Below are positions 9,551-19,830 of a stretch of 28,721 nt of DNA, in pieces. Made by a program: the position numbers and the translations under genes. Source of the stretch: Larix sibirica (Eukaryota; Streptophyta; Pinopsida; Pinales; Pinaceae); the NCBI GenBank assembly GCA_004151065.3, contig NWUY0300005024.1, positions 14,228-42,948 on the forward strand, written 5' to 3'. The notes beneath the pieces were generated by a model. It was not told where the DNA came from, did not search any database, and saw only the letters and a list, made by a program, of their open reading frames with translations. Each line of letters begins with the position of its first letter. The first letter of the stretch is position 1.

Positions 9551-9942
9551 GTTTTGAACGAGGATTAGGAGAAGAAACATGCTGAGATTCTAGACACCAA
9601 TCAAATTAAAGATTTTATTGTGATTCTTGATGCCTTGTTCATAACAAGGCATATGATAAACTCATTTATCCTTGTCAATTGACATTTGGCTCGAATCATA
9701 TCTTTGATAAATCAAGAATTAAGAAGGCTAACAATGATAGACTACTATCACATTTTGAGGACCTTAAATCAAAATGTGGATAGATTGGACAATACTACCT
9801 CTCATTTAGAAATAGGTGAACTTCAATCAAAAGGTGGGATATTTTTCTATGTCATCCAATAGTCATTTAATCCAATGTTTCAAGTCAAGTTGAATATGCC
9901 AAGGGGAGGTCATTCTATCAAGGAGTGTGTAAAATTGTGAGG
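9551..9942 (+). pseudogene. Degenerate unrecognised reading frame, possibly retroelement gag
   Basis: In the frame that includes GCT at 9581, about 130 codons are read with only a few in-frame stops, unusual for this AT-rich DNA. The residues have a coiled-coil-like pattern (INQELRRL, ILRTLNQNVDRLDNTTSHL). There is no zinc knuckle and no protease motif. It resembles the alpha-helical character of retroelement gag proteins, but I cannot name a family. Confidence 0.25.
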
Positions 9943-10944
9943 TTAAATGGTGCTAAGTGAATAATATAGGACCTAAATCCCCCACCTCCCATAGTACTTA
10001 TGCACACTTGGATAATGAAGACAAAGCTAACACTTAAGCATTTCAATTTATATATGGAGTCTCTAGGTGGCATTTTTTTTGTAGCCAAATTTGCTTGGTA
10101 ATTGGTGTTTTCTTTAGGATTCTTGAATCAAGGGGTTGAAAATCAATGGACAAAAAGGCAATGAAGTAATCCTTTGGCCAGTTGCAAAATTCGTTCCTAG
10201 CAGTTATAAGAATTATGTGAATTTTAAATACATGGCTTGTAGCTTTGTGAGTTTTAATTTTGTATCATGGTTTGTTGTTCCGTAGCCTACAAACTGTACC
10301 TATGTGAATATGTGGAATCTGGTTTCTTTATTAGTTTAAGTGAGACCTTGTGGGATGTGGAGAATCACATCCACTAGGGTAATTGTGATCTTTGTAAATT
10401 AAATGGTATTAGATGAGTTGTGAGGCACCATGGAATCAAGCTTCATTAGCTAGTCATTCAAGCCTTCTTCACTCATAGGAGGAAGCTCAAAATATAGAGC
10501 ATGTGGAAGTCCTATAAATATTTTCCCAACAAAATAGACAAACTAAAACCCTTGGGGAAGAATGTAATATGTTGAGACAAATGGTATTGACCTTGGAAAG
10601 AAGCACTCAATCTTGGATAACTCAACAATGATTAACAATAGGTTCATTTCCTGGAGAAGCTAAAGAAGAGGAGTTAGTGTAGTAAGAGCTAGGGGATGTG
10701 GTTATGGAACTAGTGGAACAACATAACAATCATCTCTAGAAGGATCAGGATGAAGAGCACAATGGTCATACCTTTAGTTAATTCCAAGTTCTTTTATTTT
10801 TTGCAAAACTTTTTTGATATTAGGGCAGTGCCTCAAGCTTTATACTAGTAAATTTCAATGTTATTTTCATGAAAAATGAACCAGAATAAACACTTCTTTT
10901 AAAATTTTGAAAGACTATAATTATTTTAAATTTATGGTTGCTAA
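9943..10944 (+). other. Unassigned sequence with a weak coding-like segment, up to the gap
   Basis: Mostly without recognisable features. Around 10435-10640 one frame reads NIEHVEVL, then QQNRQTKTLGEECNMLRQM and LTLERSTQSWITQ with few stops and a heptad-like look, which may continue the same decayed element as 9551-9942. No domain can be named. Confidence 0.25.
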
Positions 10945-11839
10945 NNNNNNNNNNNNNNNNNNNNNNNNNNNNNNNNNNNNNNNNNNNNNNNNNNNNNNNN
11001 NNNNNNNNNNNNNNNNNNNNNNNNNNNNNNNNNNNNNNNNNNNNNNNNNNNNNNNNNNNNNNNNNNNNNNNNNNNNNNNNNNNNNNNNNNNNNNNNNNNN
11101 NNNNNNNNNNNNNNNNNNNNNNNNNNNNNNNNNNNNNNNNNNNNNNNNNNNNNNNNNNNNNNNNNNNNNNNNNNNNNNNNNNNNNNNNNNNNNNNNNNNN
11201 NNNNNNNNNNNNNNNNNNNNNNNNNNNNNNNNNNNNNNNNNNNNNNNNNNNNNNNNNNNNNNNNNNNNNNNNNNNNNNNNNNNNNNNNNNNNNNNNNNNN
11301 NNNNNNNNNNNNNNNNNNNNNNNNNNNNNNNNNNNNNNNNNNNNNNNNNNNNNNNNNNNNNNNNNNNNNNNNNNNNNNNNNNNNNNNNNNNNNNNNNNNN
11401 NNNNNNNNNNNNNNNNNNNNNNNNNNNNNNNNNNNNNNNNNNNNNNNNNNNNNNNNNNNNNNNNNNNNNNNNNNNNNNNNNNNNNNNNNNNNNNNNNNNN
11501 NNNNNNNNNNNNNNNNNNNNNNNNNNNNNNNNNNNNNNNNNNNNNNNNNNNNNNNNNNNNNNNNNNNNNNNNNNNNNNNNNNNNNNNNNNNNNNNNNNNN
11601 NNNNNNNNNNNNNNNNNNNNNNNNNNNNNNNNNNNNNNNNNNNNNNNNNNNNNNNNNNNNNNNNNNNNNNNNNNNNNNNNNNNNNNNNNNNNNNNNNNNN
11701 NNNNNNNNNNNNNNNNNNNNNNNNNNNNNNNNNNNNNNNNNNNNNNNNNNNNNNNNNNNNNNNNNNNNNNNNNNNNNNNNNNNNNNNNNNNNNNNNNNNN
11801 NNNNNNNNNNNNNNNNNNNNNNNNNNNNNNNNNNNNNNN
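10945..11839. other. Assembly gap (895 N)
   Basis: A run of 895 N. The long X-filled open frames spanning it are artefacts. The first bases after the gap are inside a SINE, so the missing sequence probably contains that SINE's 5' end. Confidence 1.
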
Positions 11840-12010
11840 AAATGGAGGTCACGAGTTCAAATCACACCCGGATTTACCCATGTCCCATGCTTGTGCGGTG
11901 TGTGGTGCACCTAGGGTTATAGTGGTAGCGGGGATTGATCCATGAACCTCGTGTCACGCGAGTACCAGCCCAGTCTCCAGTTGCTGATTCCCCTAGTCAA
12001 AAAAAAAACA
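11840..12010 (+). mobile_element. 3' part of a second tRNA-derived SINE
   Basis: Immediately after the gap the sequence reads GAGGTCACGAGTTCAAATC (about 11845-11863), a good B box in a T-arm-like context. The following roughly 135 bases are GC-richer than the surroundings, as expected for a SINE body, and end in CCCTAGTC plus a run of ten A at about 12000-12009. The A box and left target-site duplication are lost in the gap. The body differs from the 8762-8920 SINE, so it is a separate family. Confidence 0.65.
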
Positions 12011-12769
12011 ATTTTTTCCATTTTATTTTCTTTGTCAGATCTGTTTTTGCTCTTTGTGGAGTGCATGGTGTGGTGGAAATGAGGAGATACCTTGAGTATT
12101 TGTGTTCCAGCGGCAGTAAACTCCCCTGCTTACCCCAAAACCTCGGACATATGAACAAATAGCAGAACCCTACATCACATCCACTGTGAGGTTTTTTGTA
12201 AGGTCAAATTCATACATTTAGCACAGAGTTGATCCATTTTGCTCAGAAATCATCCTCATATTTCTTCTGGCCATCAGGTTCTACCTCTTCAGGTATTTTT
12301 TGAGGTAAAGATGGTTGAATATGAGGAATTCTAAGGTTTACGCTGTAAAAAAAAGTTGGTTGAGTTAAGTGCAATAATTACTCTTCTTGCGATTGTGGTT
12401 TATTTGCTCTAAATTCTTTGCATTTTAAATGATTTTAAGATGGAATTTCACTCAATTGCATGCACTGGCACTGACTGCTAGATTAATGTTCAATAAGCGT
12501 TTTAAAATCAAAGTTGTCCTTCTTTTGTAAAGAATTTGAATCTTATAACAACATTTAAAGGCCAAAGGGGAAGGATGCAAGTTATTTAAAATGACAAATT
12601 TCTGAAGTTCCATTGTCATTTTGAAGGAGTTAAGGTTCAATATCATTACAGTGATGCATAGTGAGGAGCACTTTACTATGTCTCAACAGTTTGCAGAACT
12701 GGTTTTCCCTGAAAAATGACATACAAAAAGACAATCTTCACCGTGATATTCACATAGGTCCTGACTCCT
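12011..12769 (+). other. Unassigned sequence upstream of an intron-like segment
   Basis: After a TTTCTTTGTCAG acceptor-like sequence near 12034, an open stretch runs to TAG near 12160 (residues such as ALCGVHGVVEMRRYLEYL). Another open stretch at 12676-12769 contains WFSLKNDIQKDNLHRDIHI. Neither resembles a protein I know. Together with the intron at 12770-12920 these could be exons of a decayed or non-coding plant transcript. Confidence 0.2.
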
Positions 12770-12920
12770 GTAAGTCTCTTTCACATTTATTTATCTACAT
12801 TGTATTTTTTAGGCATTTAACGGATCTTGACAACCATTTCTTTTTTTAATTGTTTTTAATTCGCAAATCTTGCATTTCCATTGTTGTTAATAATCTATTT
12901 TTGTTTTTGTCCATCAACAG
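12770..12920 (+). other. Putative plant-type intron
   Basis: The donor CCT|GTAAGT at 12770 and acceptor CCATCAACAG at 12911-12920 enclose 151 bases that are strongly T-rich, with a long TTTTT-rich tract before the acceptor, as in plant introns. GC content rises on both sides. Splicing the open frame upstream (phase 1) to the downstream segment would create a TAA at the junction, so this is not a simple intact coding exon pair. It may lie in a UTR, a pseudogene or a non-coding RNA. Confidence 0.35.
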
Positions 12921-13778
12921 AACTTGCCACTGGCCTACATGAGAAATGTGGAGTGGGCACGATGACCGAATAAACCCTCGTGTTCTTTTGTGGATTTTTT
13001 TCTCCTGATAGCTTCAGTTCCGTTCATTTATTAAGTTCAAGGATGATGTAAAAGATGCAATTTTTAGGTTTTTTGCATTTTTTTTAAGCTGGGTAAAGTT
13101 TATGAAAATGGAACTTGTTTTTGAGGTTTTGATTCCAAATGCCCGTAAAGGGGTTCGTTTGATTGAATTTGAAAAAGGATGTAGCACAAGTTTTTATGTA
13201 CTATAGTTTAACCACCGGGAAGTATTGTTGATTGTTCTCCTTCAATAGAGGGTGCGGGTTGGTGCATCATTCCTACTTGAGGTATCTTAGTCGCTAATTC
13301 AGACTAAGTTTTTGGCAAGCATCAAGATGCCCACAATAAAGAAACTCTATTCCAAATTTCTGAACTATCACCGGCGAACCATGGATCAAAATCTTGAATT
13401 CAACCATTATTTGTATGGAGTAAGGCACGAGAGAGGATGGCCAGAACTAGAGTTAGTAAGAGTAAGTCAAGCTGAGCATATATAGGATGATAAGGGTTGA
13501 GGAGGCGCAAAAGCAAGTTGGATCCCCGAAAGGAGCAAGTTCAATCATTTATGAGCTTTTACACTTATTTTGGGGGGAACTAAAAGAAGGATTGCCATGG
13601 ATTATTTCACCAATTTCTGAATTTTTTATTTCTCTGGAGTCCCTTTCCCACCGAATATGTCTACCCAAACCAAGAGTCTATGAAACTATGTGTATCGTTA
13701 GACTTTAACCCTTTGTTAGTCTCCAAAGTTTTTGTTTAAGAGGAGTTAGGATTAATGACTTTAACCGTTACAATTGTT
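12921..13778. other. Intergenic stretch, no supported gene
   Basis: A 73-codon open frame at 13487-13708 has no recognisable domain and an unremarkable composition. I see no repeats or transposon ends here. The first 60 bases may be the exon after the intron-like segment. Confidence 0.35.
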
Positions 13779-14110
13779 TCAAGTTATAAAAGTTTGGCGG
13801 TATACTATGTGCTTTGTTCTTGCATGAAATGTGACATTTTTCATCAATTTAATTACACTTTGATTACCATAGTACAATATCGTTGAATTTTCTTGCCCAA
13901 CACTGATGCATGCCAAAACTCTTATTAGCCACACTGCTTTGCATAACATTGTCATTGTACCTATGTATTCTTCTTCCATTGAGGAAAACACCAAGATGCT
14001 TCTTACTACTCCATGAGATGGTTGTTGATCCCAAATGGAACATGTAATCAGATGTATATAATCGCACTCAACGCAGTCTAAATTTATATAATAAACCAAT
14101 GCAAACTATA
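13779..14110 (-). pseudogene. Isolated Ty1/copia RNase H fragment, frameshifted
   Basis: On the minus strand, one frame gives TSDYMFHLGSTTISWSSKKH, the copia TSGYxFxLGxxxISWxSKKQ block. After a frameshift the next gives SSMEEEYIGT, then CKAVWLIRVL, YYGNQSVIKL and FHARTKHI. These are the SSxEAEYIA, AVWLRxxL, CDNQSAIxL and FHxRTKHI signatures of the copia RNase H region. The fragment is about 330 bases long with no LTR or polypurine tract nearby, so it is an orphan piece, unrelated in strand and position to the copia end at base 2. Confidence 0.8.
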
Positions 14111-14326
14111 TTCAAGTCTAGAATTCATTGTTTCATAAATCACTCATATCAAATGTTTTTATTGGATATGCTTTCGATTCAACAATGAAACCTTCATTTC
14201 CACCTATCGTGATCATGCAACAAGAAAATTCAAAATTATATAAAATTCTTGGTACTGACAATCTTTACATGGAGGTTTAGATCTGGAGGACTTTGGTTTA
14301 GTCCATTTTCATGTAAATATTCATCA

Positions 14327-14444
14327 ATCCATGAATACAGGCATCTTAAATCTTAAAAGGTCTACAAGTATGTGTTGTTTATGAAATCCATGAATACAAG
14401 CATATTAAATCTTAAAAGCTTTGCAAATATGTGTTGTTTATGAA
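14327..14444. repeat. 59-bp tandem duplication
   Basis: Bases 14327-14385 and 14386-14444 both begin ATCCATGAATACA and end TGTGTTGTTTATGAA, with about seven differences. This is an older local duplication in non-coding DNA. Confidence 0.85.
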
Positions 14445-14597
14445 CTCAGTATGAAATCTATCGTGTTCTTACAGGGTTTGAATTCACAATTGATTGCATA
14501 TGAAGAAATGTTGAAGTTTTGCTAGTTAGATACATTCTGAAGGATTTGTATAGGGCATGTACAAATTAGGCTCATGATCTAGTTAATGCAACTTTCG

Positions 14598-14800
14598 ACT
14601 AGCATTTGATTATTGACATTGCTCATTTTAAGATGGGGTTTTCATCTCATTTTACAATGTGAATAAAGTCTAGCGTATCTTTGGACTAGCATTTGATTAT
14701 TGACATCGCTCATTTTAATATGGGTTTTTATCTTGGTAACATTGCTCATTTCAAAAGGGGTTTTATCTTGTTCTATCATTTGAATAAAGTCATTCACAAT
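14598..14800. repeat. 87-bp tandem repeat with partial third copy
   Basis: ACTAGCATTTGATTATTGAC starts at 14598 and again at 14685. The TTGCTCATTT...GGGGTTTT...ATCTTG segment recurs a third time from about 14740, ending in the same GAATAAAGTC seen near 14661. The array is degenerate and non-coding. Confidence 0.75.
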
Positions 14801-15440
14801 TAATTTGACGATGTGACTCCTTTCCTCGTTTATCTAATTGACTTGAGCCTATGCATTCTTATTTGAAGTTAATGTCATTATATTCCATTTTCACTGGGGA
14901 TAAACATACTTCAATTTTATTTGATGTGTATATAGTGGGATATTTATTTCATCTTTTCCAGAGTGGAAAATTAATGTTTTATGTACAATTTAGTTCTTTG
15001 ATCCTATATTCATCCCTCGTGCTCATATATGCAGAGAAGGTTACATGCATTATTTGTTATAAAAAGTTTAGAAATTCGGTTATGTTTACAATTGCATTCA
15101 ATTTCCACTGATTCTGAAATAGTTAATATGGTTTACTTAGTGCATTTTACTTGGTGCTTACCTTTTTTTATATCTTTGGAAAAAAATATCCAAAATTGAT
15201 TACCTCTGCATTTTACTTAGTGCTTTCATGAGATTGAGATTCGTTTTCCTTTTCCGATTAGATGATTAAGTAATAATAAGAGGCCATTTGTTATCCTTCG
15301 TGGCAAATTCAGAGCATTCTAGCATAGTTGAGCTTTGTCACGTTTTAATTACTGAGAACTTCACATCAACCAGAATTATTCTTTTGGTGTAGGTTTCATT
15401 CTTACTAATTTTTTGCAGTTTGATGGGAGGGGTTGAGTTA
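14801..15440. other. AT-rich intergenic stretch without recognisable genes
   Basis: An 86-codon open frame at 14851-15111 has no recognisable motif. GCATTTTACTTRGTGCTT is repeated near 15140 and 15208. Nothing else stands out. Confidence 0.4.
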
Positions 15441-15449
15441 CGAGACCTT

Positions 15450-15486
15450 GAATTTGTTTGCTTCATCCCTATGAAGCATCAAATTC
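15450..15486. repeat. Hairpin with 15 paired positions
   Basis: TGCTTCAT (15459-15466) and ATGAAGCA (15471-15478) pair perfectly around CCCT. Outside them GAATTTG (15450-15456) pairs with CAAATTC (15480-15486) across a small bulge. Confidence 0.8.
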
Positions 15487-15519
15487 CCATGTATCCAAAT
15501 TCTACAAACCTTCAAAAGA

Positions 15520-15687
15520 GAATGGTATCCAAATACTTCAAATTTCAATCTCAAATAAATTTGAGATCCAAATTTCAACATTTCTACTTGCAAGATGGAT
15601 AGGGAATGGTATCCAAATACTTCCAATTTCAATCTCGGATAAATTTGGGATCCAAATTTCAACATTTCTACTTGCAAGCTAGATATT
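15520..15687. repeat. 84-bp tandem duplication containing palindromes
   Basis: GAATGGTATCCAAATACTT starts at 15520 and 15604, so the period is 84 bases, and the copies differ at only a few positions. The unit contains ATCTCAAATAAATTTGAGAT, a perfect inverted repeat with 9-base arms in copy one that is decayed in copy two. Because 84 is a multiple of three, overlapping open frames exist on both strands with a repeated 28-residue unit; I read these as by-products of the repeat. Confidence 0.85.
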
Positions 15688-15985
15688 ATAATCCCAATAC
15701 AAATGTAGATTGAAGTTGGATAGTTCTTTAAAAATTGTAGAAGTCAATTAAGGTGACTTTTCATTAACTAATTTCATAATTATTATTTTTATTACTAAAA
15801 TCATAAATATTAAATTAATATCTAAAGATCAAAAGTACACTTAAACCTCATTAAAATAAATAAATAATAAATCATTTTTCAAATTTGGGTAAATTAGAAA
15901 TTCAACAACCTCATAGAATTGGAGGATTTTTGGCTTTGCAGTTATGTGCCCTATTCCTAAGGTTCGTTCTTACGCCATGTTCTCT
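15688..15985. other. AT-rich spacer before LINE B
   Basis: About 300 bases of TTATT/AAATAAAT-rich sequence without coding potential. The LINE B 5' end is not sharply visible. Confidence 0.4.
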
Positions 15986-15999
15986 TCCCCATGGACTTA

Positions 16000-17160
16000 G
16001 GTAGGGGATCTTCCCCTATCCCAAAGAATATTGCCTTCAAATCGATGGTTGACAATGCTATGAAAAAACCTTCGGACAAAGGAAGCTCCATATTCGTGAA
16101 ATGGACTCAATCCCAGAAGTTGTCATACCTCCGGTCGCCCCTCGTTGGGTTGCTCTCACCATGGCGAAACAAGCCCTCATTGGCCAGTTCACAGGATTAT
16201 GGTCATCGCCAAGGACCATGAACATATGGATTCAAAAGAACTGGGCTCTCCTCATGTCAGCCTGAATAGCATGTTTCTCAGTAGGTAGGGGTTTCTTCAT
16301 TTTTCAGTTTGAATAGAAATATAATCAATATATAATATTCCAAAATGGGCCATATTTTATGGGCCCTTGAGGGCTCTATCTCAACAAATGGACCTCGTAT
16401 TTTGACCCTTCCCTAGACATCCCTTCTGCGGTCCCGATTTGGGTCAAGCTTCTGCATCTACCCATCCACTGTTGGAACAATGAATCCATGAAAGCAGTGG
16501 GTGACTCCTTCGGTAAATACATTGATCGTGCAGATCCAAAAGATCAGTTATCCTGCGCCTAGATCTATGTCGAAATAGATATGGAAGCAGGGCTTCCATA
16601 AGCAATCAACATGATGGTGGATAAATGGGCCCATATCCAGCAACTCAACTACGGACAACTCTTGTTCAGGTGCAGAATTTTCCATTAATAGGGACACTTC
16701 ACCAAAGATTGTAAATAAGCTCAAAAGGAGGAGAAGGACTTAGAACCAGAGGAGGAATGGACTCAAGTTAAAAAGGGAACAAACCCCAGAACACGGGAAA
16801 AAGAGAAAAAATCAGGAACATCGAGAAATGGCCCTCCTCGTGTTCATACGATGACAAACTTGGGCCCTTCTCACCCCCCAAGAACTCAAACTCTTTCACC
16901 TCCCTCGCCCGGGATCCCCCAAATTCATTGACCTTGGGCGTAAGGGGTTGGAGATTTTGAAAAGCAAAGTGAAGAAAACGAAATACCAGATTCAGTCTAG
17001 GTTGATCTAGAAGAAGGAGAACTACAGCCAACCAAAGAAGAACAAAAAGAGGGGGGCGAATCATCACAAAAGTCACAGGCAGAAGAGGAAATGTCTATAG
17101 ATAGAACAACAAGGAAGGGAAGGCAATCAAATAGGTAAGTACGTGAAAAACAAGCATAAA
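16000..17160 (+). pseudogene. LINE B ORF1 (gag-like RNA-binding protein), broken
   Basis: Near 16130-16230 one frame reads PPRWVALTMAKQALIGQFTG and then IWIQKNW, matching the LVGRF...W...W start of the DUF4283 gag-like domain. Further blocks are IPSAVPIWVKLLHLPIHCW near 16420-16475 and IYVEIDMEAGLP near 16565-16600. The zinc knuckle at 16671-16712 reads C-R-I-F-H-stop-stop-G-H-F-T-K-D-C: the second Cys has become Phe and two stops interrupt it. A charged tail follows (EEEWTQVKKG, then Pro/Ser-rich). The upstream 76-codon open frame from ATG 15991 may be the N-terminus. Confidence 0.7.
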
Positions 17161-17289
17161 AGGAGAAATTTCTAGGTCACCAGCTCACAATCGAAAAAGT
17201 GATGAGCTAAATGGGAAAAGGGAGAGGATGCAGAAAAACCAAATCCAATGAGGGATAGAACAAGGGGCCCTCATCACATGCAGCAGTTA

Positions 17290-18091
17290 AGTAATGAAGA
17301 CAGTCTACTCGAATTATAGTGGTATGGGAAGCAAATCAAAATAGGATTCAATGAAAAGGCTCACCAAGTCTTAAAATAAAAACATCCTACTTATCCATGA
17401 GACAAAACTTGAGGATAAACAAAGCCTCGAAGTCGGAATAAAAATTTGGAAATCAAGTGCGGGAATAAGAGTTAGCTCAAGAGGAGCATCCTGAGGGTTG
17501 CTAACTCTATGGGACACCTCCAACTTCAGTCTTATCTCGGTTGAATTAAATTTAGCATGGATATTCTTGAACCTTTTGCAAAACAAATCCAGTTCTCAGG
17601 TATGTATTCTCAATTTGTATGTCCCATTAATATACTCTGAAAAACAAGAATTTTGGAACTCTGTTAAAAATATTATAGCATACACCCAAGGATGGAACCT
17701 CGTATTGGAAGGGGACCTTAATATCACTCTTTCGAGTGATGAAAAATAGGGCAATTCAGTTGTTCGAGACCCCTTCAGAGAACAAGTAGAGGACCTGATG
17801 CAATAATGGGAGCTTGTAGACATTCAACCAAAAAAAGGGAAATACACATGGTACAACAAAAGAATTGGACTAGGGCATATTGTTGCCACATTGGATAGGT
17901 TCCTGATCCAGTCCTCCCTTCACCTTTTAGGGCTAAATTTATCCTCAACAATCATCCCCTTTGGGACCTTGCATCATAGGCCCATTGCCTTAATAATGGA
18001 AGCAAATCATAAATTAGGTCCAATCCCATTTAGATTTAGCCCCTTATGGATATCAAGGACTGGATTTCAAGAGGTAGTTGAGGATGCTTAG
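17290..18091 (+). pseudogene. LINE B ORF2 N-terminus: AP-like endonuclease, broken
   Basis: Endonuclease blocks are visible in order: SNYSGMGSKSK (normally WNxRGLG) near 17310, HETKLEDKQSLEVGIKIW near 17395 (QETK block), LNLYVPLIYSEKQEFW near 17610-17655, WNLVLEGDLNITLSSDEK near 17695-17747 with the GDLN motif preserved, GKYTWYNKR near 17840, LDRFLIQ near 17895, and finally LHHRPIAL near 17970 in place of the catalytic SDHxPI. Losing the SD of that motif, together with stops at 17748 and elsewhere, makes this copy inactive. The family assignment is secure because the motif order is complete. Confidence 0.8.
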
Positions 18092-18299
18092 GATCAGTAG
18101 GTGTTGGTATCTCCCTCCTTCATCTAGGAAGAAAAAATGAGAAGAACAAAAAACGATTTGAAGGACTGGTCCAAATTAAGTGCCCCCTCTTTTGTGAGGT
18201 AAGAAAAACAACAATTGCTTGAAAATCACCAAGATAACATGGAAGACAATCAGATAGAAGAAGAGGACATTGCAAAGGAAAAACAACTACAAGCAGAAT

Positions 18300-19830
18300 T
18301 CAATAAATCCTACAAGGAAGAGGAAGAATAATGTAGGCTTAAGTCCAAAAGCCTATGGTTAAAAGGAGGAGATAGGAACACCTCCTTTTTCCACAAGAAG
18401 GCATTGATCAGAAAGCAGGAAAAATCAATAAGCACAATAAATAATGGGGTAGGAAAAAGAGTTTGGGATTTTGAACAAAAAAAAAAGAGAGGCCCATCAA
18501 CATTTCAAGAACCTTTACATTAAGGTGGTTAGAGTTCCCTTCCTGGAGGAGGATGAAATGCTCTCTCACATCCCAATGCAAATCACCAATGAAAATAATG
18601 GAAATTTATTCAAAGAGATTGAGGTGTACAAGATCGCTCAAATTATTCAGGAATCAGAAGCAGAGAAAGCCCCAAGCCCTGATGTTCTTTTAATGCACTT
18701 CTACAAGGCCTGTTGGCCCATTATTAAAAGAGATGACTGCAGAATGATAAGCAAGTCTCAAGAGAAGCCTAAGTTGTCAGGAGGGATTAACTCCTCTTTT
18801 CTGGCCATCATCCCTAAAGAGTCGCCCCAACCTCCTTCGCTATATTTCCTCACATCTCTCTACACAACGTCTCCTATAAGATCATCACAAAGATCTTGGC
18901 GAATAGGATTAGAAAAATCATTCCTAACATCATCTCTGATAATCAAGGAGGATTTGTTGAAAAAATATAAATAACAAACAATGTCATCCTTTTCTAAGAA
19001 TTTATCCATTTCAGTAGGGAAAGGAAGGAAAATTTCATGTTAATAAAGCTAGATATGGCCAATGCCTTTGATAGAGTTGATCATGAGTTCATATACAACG
19101 CAATGAGAAGGTATGGATTTGAGGAACATTTCATTTCCTGTATAAAATCCTGTATTGGAAACTCTTGGATTGCCCCCTTGCTAAATGGCGGACCGACATA
19201 ATTTTTCCAGTTAAGTGGGGGGTTGAGGCAGGGATGTCCACTCTCCCCATTCCTATACATCATAGTTGTGGACGTCCTAAGTAGAAAACTGGAGGTAGAG
19301 AGAAGAAATGGAAACATCCCTGGATTAAATATAGCCCTATGAGTGAAATACATCAACCACTCACAATTTGTTGATGACACTTTGTTGTTGGGAGGACCAT
19401 CAGTGGTAATGTGACAAAGATTTGATAGCATCCTATCAACCTTATGCAGTGCATCCGACGGTGTAGTCAATAAAGGCAAGAACATAATCTACACAGGGAA
19501 CATGACTCAATCAGAAGGAATGGATATAGTAAGGAAATTGGGATTCTCGATTGAGGCAACTTGGTAGGAATTCAAATATCTAGGTCTCCCCGTTGTCTTT
19601 GTTGCCTAGTCAAAAGAAGCCTAGGCTTTAGTCATTGAAAACATTAAAAGGAAGCTTCGTAATTGGGGTATGATATCGTTAAATTCGATGGGTAAAACCA
19701 TATTAATCAAAGCGGTCCTCTCTACAATGCCATTATTCCAATCAACAGTCTCCATGGCTCCAAAATGGGTGCTAGAGCAGCTTTCTCGGCTAATGAGAAA
19801 ATGCATGTGGAAATGAGGTAAGAATAATGA
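18300..19830 (+). pseudogene. LINE B ORF2 reverse transcriptase domain, broken
   Basis: The domain opens with a linker (LWLKGGDRNTSFFHKKA near 18355-18405) and then EAEKAPSPDVLLMHFYKACW near 18660-18715 (normally KAPGPDG). The catalytic segment KLDMANAFDRVDHEF lies near 19045-19090, GGLRQGCPLSPFLYIIVVDV near 19218-19275, and the active-site FVDDTLLLGG at 19367-19396. EFKYLGLPV follows near 19570, and the LNSMGKTILIKAVLSTMPLF block near 19680-19735. Both catalytic Asp positions are present, but frameshifts (for example around 18750-18960) and stops break the enzyme. Confidence 0.88.

Noticed and set aside
10907-11945. Three long open frames of 300 or more codons
   Set aside because: They consist almost entirely of undetermined residues across the 895-base N gap and have no information content.
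15438-15682. Repeat protein with a 28-residue unit on either strand
   Set aside because: The frames exist on both strands because the 84-bp tandem unit is a multiple of three and lacks stops. There is no start context, domain or continuation.
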